Below are positions 58,287-64,000 of a stretch of 64,000 bases of DNA, one piece after another. A model generated the notes under the pieces. It did not search any database. It saw only the letters and a program-made list of their open reading frames with translations, and was not told the DNA's origin. Every line of letters begins with the position of its first letter. Positions within the stretch are counted from its first letter, which is position 1. Source of the stretch: Quatrionicoccus australiensis (GTDB lineage: Bacteria; Pseudomonadota; Gammaproteobacteria; Burkholderiales; Rhodocyclaceae); contig NZ_CP075188.1 in the NCBI RefSeq assembly GCF_020510525.1, forward strand, positions 1,674,001-1,738,000, read 5' to 3'. The position numbers and the translations under genes are program-made.

Positions 58287-59003
58287 TTACTTACAAATAT
58301 TCTCGAAATACTTTCGATTAAATTCGCCGGGGGCCCCCCAGCCACATTTGTAATGAATTAACTCTTCACAACTGCTTATTCCCAACCCCGCCGCCACAGC
58401 CTCCCTCAAAATGCTCTTATTCTCAGGCTGACGAAGTTCACTGGTAATTCGCCGTATCGTTTCAGCATCTACAAAGTATTTCCCTAGGCGCTCCACTTCA
58501 GTGTCGGGCGACGACGAAATCAGATTCGGGGTCTTGGTTTCCAAGGGAAGCTCCTGCAATGGAACGTGCTCCCAAGTCTTGCCTCCGTAACGGAATACGA
58601 CATAAGGAGGGTTCGGCCTGTCCCACTTGTTGTAGGCTAGGCACCCCATCGGGTTGGCAACCAGATAAATCGTGCCCTGGTAGATATCGAGCGCCATGGG
58701 CAGGAAATTACTGCTGCCCAAATCGGGTGTGGCCTTGTCTTCCCAAATGACCCGCTCACCCGTGGTCGGATGCGTAAACGCCAACGCCTGTTTCGTGTAG
58801 GCAGGCTTTTGTCCAACTTCGTGGCGGCCACCTCGCTCGACGCTTCGGTCTACGACAAGCTTGTTGCCGTCGTGCAGCAGGACTTCTTCTTGCCAACTGT
58901 CGCCACCGAAACCGAGCAATCCAGCGCAGGCGTTCAGGCTGAACAGGGCGACCAGGGCTAGTAAGGTGGCGAAACGCCTCAACAGCAAATGTCCGTAGCT
59001 CAT
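58287..59003 (-). CDS. Lipoprotein 2 (possible immunity/partner of the lipase)
   Basis: 238 residues. Lipobox LFSLNAC near residue 25 followed by Ala, which fits an outer-membrane lipoprotein. Core region SWQEEVLLHDGNKLVVDRSV and WEDKATPDLG; C-terminal 70 residues differ from lipoprotein 1. Its start overlaps the stop of head 2 (4 bases), and it ends 24 bases before head 3. Function not known. Tandem linkage with lipase heads suggests a periplasmic partner such as an immunity protein; this is inference. Confidence 0.75.
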   Translation of the reverse strand: MSYGHLLLRRFATLLALVALFSLNACAGLLGFGGDSWQEEVLLHDGNKLVVDRSVERGGRHEVGQKPAYTKQALAFTHPTTGERVIWEDKATPDLGSSNFLPMALDIYQGTIYLVANPMGCLAYNKWDRPNPPYVVFRYGGKTWEHVPLQELPLETKTPNLISSSPDTEVERLGKYFVDAETIRRITSELRQPENKSILREAVAAGLGISSCEELIHYKCGWGAPGEFNRKYFENICK

Positions 59004-59926
59004 GCCGCATTCCTTTCGGGGCTATTCGCTATGCTGGTATCAAAGGCGTACAGGTTCTTATCGAACACCATCTTCAACAAATCGGGCAGCTTGAAGGTGA
59101 CCCGGTTGAGCGTTTTTGCATTGGCATTGGAGTTGGTGGCCGCGGTCGGATCGCTTTGCAGGAAGGCCGTGAGCAGCGCCTGGGAATGCAGGTCGATGCC
59201 ACCTACTCCGTCGTGGCTATTGGGAATATCGGCCTGCGAGCCGATACGGTTGGAGGTGGGCACCACCGGCCAACTGGTCAGGAATTCGCCATCGGTGTTG
59301 ATATTGGTGACTTTCTGTTCACGAACGGCAAGTGGGTCCCCAGCGATAGGATTGGGATACGAAGGGTCGCCTGCAATGACAAACGCTTTGAGGCTAGCCA
59401 ACTGTTTCTCGCTGTAAGTGCCTTTGTTTCGTAGGTAGCTCAGCAAGTCGGCCGCGGTCGAGTGCGTGATGATGTTGCCGCCGATGTTTGTCCTAGATAT
59501 CAGGGCAGAGCGGCGGAACGGGGCTTGGTCGAAGGTGGTGGCACTTTCGTTAAAATAAACGGCCATCAACGAAGCCAGGCCACCGCCCAGGCTGTGACCA
59601 GTGAAGGTGATAGTCGCGTTGGCGTTGAGCGCCTTGATTTGCAGGTAATAGTCGGCAGCCTGGCGAAGTTGGTCGCAAATGTTCCCCAAGGCGAGTGCCC
59701 CATCCGTGGCAATGTCGCCGGAAAGATCGGCGGGGTTCGTGCCAGCGTACGAGATGACGATTTCGCTGCCGCTTTTGTAAGCAGTAGCTTCAAAGCCACT
59801 TGATTTATCTTCCGGGAGACGGGAATAGATGGTCCAGCCATTCGGGAGCGGAAAACGGTTGATGTCCGAGCGCGTATCGTAATACGAGGCACCCGCAAGC
59901 AAAGCAAAGTCGACAATCGTGGTCAT
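59000..59926 (-). CDS. Lipase head 2 (stand-alone copy without RTX body)
   Basis: 308 residues. Same lipase fold and GHSLGG as head 3, and intact through the junction KLPDLLKMVFDKNLYAFD, after which it stops (SPERNAA) instead of going into the RTX body. Starts MTTIVDFALLAGASYYDTRS with GGAG upstream. Without RTX and secretion signal it is probably not exported. It may be a silent head reserve that can recombine with head 3 through the nearly identical 650 bp. Confidence 0.85.
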   Translation of the reverse strand: MTTIVDFALLAGASYYDTRSDINRFPLPNGWTIYSRLPEDKSSGFEATAYKSGSEIVISYAGTNPADLSGDIATDGALALGNICDQLRQAADYYLQIKALNANATITFTGHSLGGGLASLMAVYFNESATTFDQAPFRRSALISRTNIGGNIITHSTAADLLSYLRNKGTYSEKQLASLKAFVIAGDPSYPNPIAGDPLAVREQKVTNINTDGEFLTSWPVVPTSNRIGSQADIPNSHDGVGGIDLHSQALLTAFLQSDPTAATNSNANAKTLNRVTFKLPDLLKMVFDKNLYAFDTSIANSPERNAA

Positions 59927-59947
59927 TTCGATTCTCCGAAAAGTTAA

Positions 59948-60552
59948 ATCCCCCCCGGCAGAGCCGGGGGCCTATCACTGGGGCGCCTCAAAGGCGCTGG
60001 TAAACCTGGAGCCGCCCAGGGCGGCTATACGCCTAATTTCATCTGGTCGTAGCGTTCATCTTGATCTTCCTGGTTACGAATGTAGGCCCTCACCATCGCC
60101 TCATCCAGCCCGACCGTCGAGACAAAATAGCCTCGCGCCCAAAACACTTCGCCCGTGAAATTCCGGGCTCGCCCACCAAAATCTCTCGCGATCGCAATCG
60201 CGCTTTTGCCCTTGAGGAAGCCGACCACGTTCGACACCGCAAACTTCGGTGGAATGCTGATGCAGATGTGCACGTGGTCACCCATCAGGTGCCCTTCGAC
60301 GATTTCCGACTCCTTTTGCTTTGCCAGCTCTCGGAAAATCTCCCCGAGATGCGGGCGTAGTGCCCCAAATATCCGTTTCTTCCGCTTCTTCGGGATGAAC
60401 ACCACATGGTACTTACAGTTCCACCGGCTGTGACTCAGGCTTTGATACTCTTGCATCGTGAATCTCCTTCTCTTGGTCGAGATAGAAGACTCACAACGAC
60501 CGCCGTATAGGTCAAACCTGGGTGAGTCCCCCGGCAGAGCCGGGGGATTACC
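59948..60552 (-). mobile_element. IS200/IS605-type element (ends approximate)
   Basis: Both edges show the hairpin CCCCGGCAGAGCCGGGG (about 59949 and about 60530), typical subterminal hairpins of IS200-like elements. Contains only tnpA. It lies between lipoprotein 1 and head 2. Confidence 0.75.
60025..60456 (-). CDS. tnpA: IS200-like Y1 transposase TnpA
   Basis: 143 residues. HUH motif as HVHICIS, with the catalytic Tyr in the ARGYFVSTVG or RAYIRNQ region. Family start LSHSRWNCKYHVVFIPKKRK is typical. Appears intact. It works through single-strand transposition at hairpin ends. No tnpB/IscB/omega-type partner here. Confidence 0.94.
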   Translation of the reverse strand: MQEYQSLSHSRWNCKYHVVFIPKKRKKRIFGALRPHLGEIFRELAKQKESEIVEGHLMGDHVHICISIPPKFAVSNVVGFLKGKSAIAIARDFGGRARNFTGEVFWARGYFVSTVGLDEAMVRAYIRNQEDQDERYDQMKLGV

Positions 60553-60563
60553 TCAATGATTTA

Positions 60564-61295
60564 TTACTGCTTATCCTGCTTTTCGCGTTGATCAATCATG
60601 CTTCGAGCAATCGGGTCGTTTGGAATAATCCAATACCCGTTGTACAAAACCCGTTCCTCGCACATCTGCTCAAGCCGCTCCTTCGATAAGGCCTCCCGCA
60701 GAATGGCTTTGTATTCGGGTTGCCGAAATCCGGCATTTAGTCGCTTGATGGCCTCTGAATCGACAAAGCGTTTCCGTAGGCTCTCCACTTGCGTGTCTGG
60801 CGACGAAACAATCAGGTTAGGAGTCTTGGTTTCCGGCGGTAGCTCGTGCAACGGAATACGCACCCAGGTCTTGCCGTCGTAGCGGAAAATGACGTAGGGT
60901 GGATTTGGCCTGCCCCACTTGTTGTAGGCTAGGCACCCCATCGGGTTGGCGACCAGATAAATCTTGCCCTGGTAGATATCGAGCGCCATAGGCAGGAAAT
61001 TGCTATTGCCCAAATCGGGTGTGGCCTTGTCCTCCCAAACGACCCGCTCACCCGTGGCCGGATGCGTAAACGCCAGCGTCTGTTTGGTGTAGGCAGGTTT
61101 CTGCCCAATTTCATGGGGGCCACCTCGCTCGACGCTTCGATCTACGACAAGCTTGTTGCCGTCATGCAGCAGGACTTCTTCTTGCCAGCTATCGCCCCCC
61201 AATCCGAATAGTCCGGCGCAGGCGTTCAGGCTGAACAGGGCGATCAGGGATAGTAACGGTGCGAAGCGCCTCAACAGCGAATATCCATAGCTCAT
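60564..61295 (-). CDS. Lipoprotein 1 (possible immunity/partner)
   Basis: 243 residues, close to lipoprotein 2 over the first about 150 (MSYGYSLLRRFAPLLSLIA, lipobox LFSLNAC), then divergent (VLYNGYWIIPND). Its start overlaps the stop of the head 1 remnant by 4 bases, the same coupling as lipoprotein 2 to head 2. The IS200-type element follows it. Confidence 0.75.
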   Translation of the reverse strand: MSYGYSLLRRFAPLLSLIALFSLNACAGLFGLGGDSWQEEVLLHDGNKLVVDRSVERGGPHEIGQKPAYTKQTLAFTHPATGERVVWEDKATPDLGNSNFLPMALDIYQGKIYLVANPMGCLAYNKWGRPNPPYVIFRYDGKTWVRIPLHELPPETKTPNLIVSSPDTQVESLRKRFVDSEAIKRLNAGFRQPEYKAILREALSKERLEQMCEERVLYNGYWIIPNDPIARSMIDQREKQDKQ

Positions 61296-61570
61296 GGCGC
61301 ATTCCCTTCGGTGCTATTTGCCTTACTGGTATCGAAGGCGTACAGGTTCTTGTCGAACAACATTTTCAATAGATCGGGCAGCTTGAAGGTGACCCGGTTG
61401 AGCGTTTTTTGCGTTGGCATTGGTGTTGGTGGCCGCGTTTGGATCGCTTTGCAGGAAGGCTGTGAGCAGCGCCTGGGAATGCAGGTCAATGCCCTCCACT
61501 CAGTAGTGGCTGTTGGGGATGTTGGCTTGCGAGCCAATGTGGTCAGGAATTCGCCGTCGGTGTTGATATT
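61292..61570 (-). pseudogene. Broken lipase head 1 remnant
   Basis: Matches only the last third of heads 2 and 3. It begins at ATATCAACACCGACGG, lacks about 27 bases (the PVVPTSNRIG region), and has an extra T near 61411 that changes frame again, so it ends in the normal frame: NRVTFKLPDLLKMLFDKN...NSTEGNAP. Its 5' part is gone and fused to the end of the transporter gene. Confidence 0.85.
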
Positions 61571-63710
61571 AGTTATCATCCTCTACAACCTCCATTTGCC
61601 GAGTTGTAGTTACACCAAGCTCAATCACTTCATCCACCTGCAACCCCCGTGGAATCTGATGCGTAATAAATAGCATCGTCACCTTCCCCTTGAGCTTGTT
61701 GATCGTTCGCGCAAAGTGTTCTGCCGTCTGCTGATCCAGATTGGACACCGCTTCATCAAAGACCAGAATCTTCGGCCGCTTGAGCAGCGCCCGGGCAATG
61801 GCGATGCGTTGTCGCTGCCCGCCAGATAGCCCGGTACCGCGTTCGCCGATTTCCGTCTGGTATCCATCATTGAGCGTTTCGATGACTTCGTGGATTTCCG
61901 CCGCCTTGCAGGCCTGGATGACGTCCTCGAAGCTGGCATGCGGGTGGGCCATGACCAGGTTGTCGTAGAGGGTGCCGGCGAAGAGCACGGTTTCCTGCGG
62001 CACGACGCCAAAGGTGTTTCTGAGTTCGTTGGCGGCGAGGTGGCGGATATCCTTGCCGTCGAGGGCGATATGGCCTTCGTTGGGTTGGTAGAAACCGAGC
62101 AACAGTTTGGCCAGGGTACTTTTGCCGCAACCGGAGGGGCCCATCAGCACGGTAAGGTGGCCGGGTTTCAGGCTCAGGCTGAGATTCTTGTAGAGCCAGG
62201 GGTGGTGTTCGGAATAGCGAAAGGCAAGATGTTGCAGGTCGATGCGGCCCGGCCCCTGGTTCTCGCGGGTCGGTGTCAGGGTGTGCGGTTCATGCGGCAT
62301 GTCGAGAATGTCGCCGAGGCGTTTGACGGCGATATTGGCCTGCTGGAATTCCTGCCACAAGCCGACGAGTCGCAACAGCGGCTGGCTCATCCGTCCGGCA
62401 AACATCTGGAAGGCAACCAGCATGCCCACCGTAAAGCCATCGTTCTGCATGACCAGCAAGGCACCGACGACCAGGATGGCCAGTGTCATGACTTGTTCGA
62501 GGCCGTTGGCGATGACGTTGTAGGTATTGCCGACCTGCTTGGTCGAGAAGCCGGCCGCCAGATATTGGGCGAGGAAGTCGCCGTATTTCTTGTCGATGTC
62601 GGCTTCCATCTGCAATGACTTCACCGTCGCCATGCCCGCGACGTACTCGGTGAGAAAGGACTGGTTTCTGGCGCCAAGCATGAACTGCAGGTTGAGCTTG
62701 TCGCGAAATACCGGGGCGACCAGGAAGCTGATGAAGGCGATGGCACCGAGCAAACCGACGGCGATCAGCGAGAGTTGCCAGCTATAGGCAAACATCACGG
62801 CCAGGAAGATGAGCAGGAAGGGGAAATCGAGGACCAGCGTGACGGCGGCGCTAGAGACGAATTCGCGGATGGTTTCGACGCCGTGCAGGCGGGCGACCAG
62901 GGTGCCGGTGGGACGGTTCTCGAAATAGGGCAGCGGCAGCCTGAGCAGGTGCCGGAAGACCTGGCTACCGAGCACAGCATCGATGCGGTTGCCGGTGTGC
63001 AGCACCAGGTACTGACGCAACCAGGTCATGGTGCTGGTGAACAGCATGAACATGACGAGTGCCACGCCCAGTACGATCAGGGTGCTGTTGGTTTGGTGGA
63101 CGACGACCTTGTCGATGATGACCTGGGTGAACAGCGGCGTCGCCAAACCGACCAGTTGAATGGACAGGCTGGCGAGCAGCACGTCGCGCCAGATGGTTTT
63201 GTGTTTGAGGAGTTCGGGGATGAACCATTTAAACCCGAATTCCTTCTTCTCGGCCGTGAAACCGGGAACTTCGTCACCCTTATTGGTGCCGCTGGCTTCA
63301 CGGGAAATCAGGATGATTTCGGCTTCGAACTGGGTGGCGACTTCTTCGACCGCGATGGTTTCCGGGGTTTGCGAGCCAGCCCGAAAATAGAGAAGCTTCT
63401 GGCCATCCGTCTTGAGGACGAGGACGGGAATGGTGGCCTGCGGTGTTTCTGCTTCGGGTACGGTTTCCGGAGTCGCGCGCAGGAAAGCAATGGACGGCAG
63501 CGGCAGCTTCAACCAATCCAGATGGGCGGTGGTGCAAGTCCCGGTTTTATAGCCCAGCGCCCGGGCGGATTCGTGGAAGGTTTCCAGCGAATACGGCGGC
63601 GGGAATTCCTGCGCGACGAGATTGGCATCGAATGGCTGGCGATAAAGGCTGCAGAGGCTACCGAGCAGCCACAGCACATCGTTGTCCCGCAGCTTTCCCA
63701 CTGATGCCAT
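61569..63710 (-). CDS. Type I secretion ABC transporter (HlyB-like)
   Basis: 713 residues. N-terminal C39-like domain without the active-site cysteine (LLGSLCSLYRQPFD), i.e. the CLD type of RTX exporters. Transmembrane domain at about 175-440. ATPase: Walker A LMGPSGCGKSTLAKLLL, signature GLSGGQRQRIAIARALL, Walker B ILVFDEAVSNLD and H-loop ITHQ. The stop (DDN then TAA) lies where the head 1 remnant begins, so the last residues may have been altered by that deletion. Exports the RTX protein with HlyD. Confidence 0.93.
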   Translation of the reverse strand: MASVGKLRDNDVLWLLGSLCSLYRQPFDANLVAQEFPPPYSLETFHESARALGYKTGTCTTAHLDWLKLPLPSIAFLRATPETVPEAETPQATIPVLVLKTDGQKLLYFRAGSQTPETIAVEEVATQFEAEIILISREASGTNKGDEVPGFTAEKKEFGFKWFIPELLKHKTIWRDVLLASLSIQLVGLATPLFTQVIIDKVVVHQTNSTLIVLGVALVMFMLFTSTMTWLRQYLVLHTGNRIDAVLGSQVFRHLLRLPLPYFENRPTGTLVARLHGVETIREFVSSAAVTLVLDFPFLLIFLAVMFAYSWQLSLIAVGLLGAIAFISFLVAPVFRDKLNLQFMLGARNQSFLTEYVAGMATVKSLQMEADIDKKYGDFLAQYLAAGFSTKQVGNTYNVIANGLEQVMTLAILVVGALLVMQNDGFTVGMLVAFQMFAGRMSQPLLRLVGLWQEFQQANIAVKRLGDILDMPHEPHTLTPTRENQGPGRIDLQHLAFRYSEHHPWLYKNLSLSLKPGHLTVLMGPSGCGKSTLAKLLLGFYQPNEGHIALDGKDIRHLAANELRNTFGVVPQETVLFAGTLYDNLVMAHPHASFEDVIQACKAAEIHEVIETLNDGYQTEIGERGTGLSGGQRQRIAIARALLKRPKILVFDEAVSNLDQQTAEHFARTINKLKGKVTMLFITHQIPRGLQVDEVIELGVTTTRQMEVVEDDN

Positions 63711-63888
63711 TGTTATCTGAATAGCCCATTTTAGTTAAGGGCATTCTGAGTACGAGACCATGCCACGTCAATACAACAAACGTCATATTTCGTACGTTTT
63801 TTTGCATATCTGGAACAAATTAACGGAGCGTGCATTGGGGGGGGCAACTCAGTTCAGACCTTCGTGATATTTCAAAAGGATATGAAAT

Positions 63889-64000
63889 ATGGGAGTATTA
63901 AAAGCGAGATCGAGAGGAGATTCGTCCCTGATGACTTGGGATATCGTGGTTTATTTTGCTTTACCACTGCTGGCATTGGTCGCCCTGCTTGTCATGCTCT
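63889..64000 (+). CDS. Partial membrane protein (3' end outside window)
   Basis: 37 residues visible. AAGGA lies 8 bases before the ATG at 63889; a second ATG at 63931 is also plausible. The hydrophobic IVVYFALPLLALVALLVML is a membrane segment. A run of eight G (63837-63844) lies upstream. Family not recognised from this short part. Confidence 0.55.
   Translation, partial: MGVLKARSRGDSSLMTWDIVVYFALPLLALVALLVML

Overview
The window is a high-GC Gram-negative chromosome segment. Its gene content (parE, a DUF808/YedI protein, outer-membrane phospholipase A, a short-chain PHA depolymerase, TonB and FUSC proteins) and codon bias toward GC-ending codons suggest a betaproteobacterium of the Rhodocyclales (Dechloromonas/Azonexus-like). 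That placement is inferred from gene content, not from a marker-gene comparison. No rRNA, tRNA or CRISPR array was seen.

Left part (1-17.9 kb): a plus-strand operon of an ABC exporter (ATPase cut by the window edge, plus permease), a TonB-dependent receptor and a secreted beta-propeller protein with a c-type heme motif. It is followed by a Na+/K+-ATPase-like P-type ATPase, a SEC-C protein, an AAA ATPase/DUF4276 pair that looks like a two-gene defence module, a LysR/tautomerase/isochorismatase cluster, a DUF3597 protein, a leucine-rich-repeat Ser/Thr kinase and a divergent lysR-lysA pair of enterobacterial type.

Defence block (17.9-27.8 kb, minus strand): in transcription order, a truncated zeta-like P-loop fragment, a 70-aa protein, jetA, jetB, then ptuA and ptuB (Septu), then jetC, jetD (Wadjet type I), then a RHH antitoxin and a ParE-type toxin. 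Septu sits inside the Wadjet operon, between jetB and jetC, with very short gaps.

Middle (27.8-42.9 kb): mostly housekeeping and envelope genes. These are a B12-type radical SAM protein, a PilJ-N protein, a patatin lipoprotein, a diguanylate cyclase with a periplasmic heme-c motif, pldA, parE, a PHA depolymerase, DUF808, a zinc-ribbon membrane protein and a FUSC protein. After the FUSC gene there is an integron-type gene cassette with a recognisable attC, flanked by a 177-bp duplication of the FUSC 3' end, and then about 850 bp of non-coding repeats.

Right part (42.9-63.7 kb, minus strand): a type I secretion locus. In transcription order it holds the HlyB-like transporter, a broken lipase-head remnant, lipoprotein 1, an IS200-type element, lipase head 2, lipoprotein 2, lipase head 3, the giant RTX body (3908 residues as it stands) and hlyD. 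Head 3 and the RTX body were one gene of about 4194 codons. An IS3-family element with a 3-bp target duplication (GTA) now splits it. The stand-alone heads end in the same sequence that joins head 3 to the RTX body. The variable parts (lipoprotein 3' end plus next head 5' end) lie between conserved blocks. This looks like a head-swapping array for a secreted lipase with partner lipoproteins (possible immunity proteins), and it is the most novel-looking system here.
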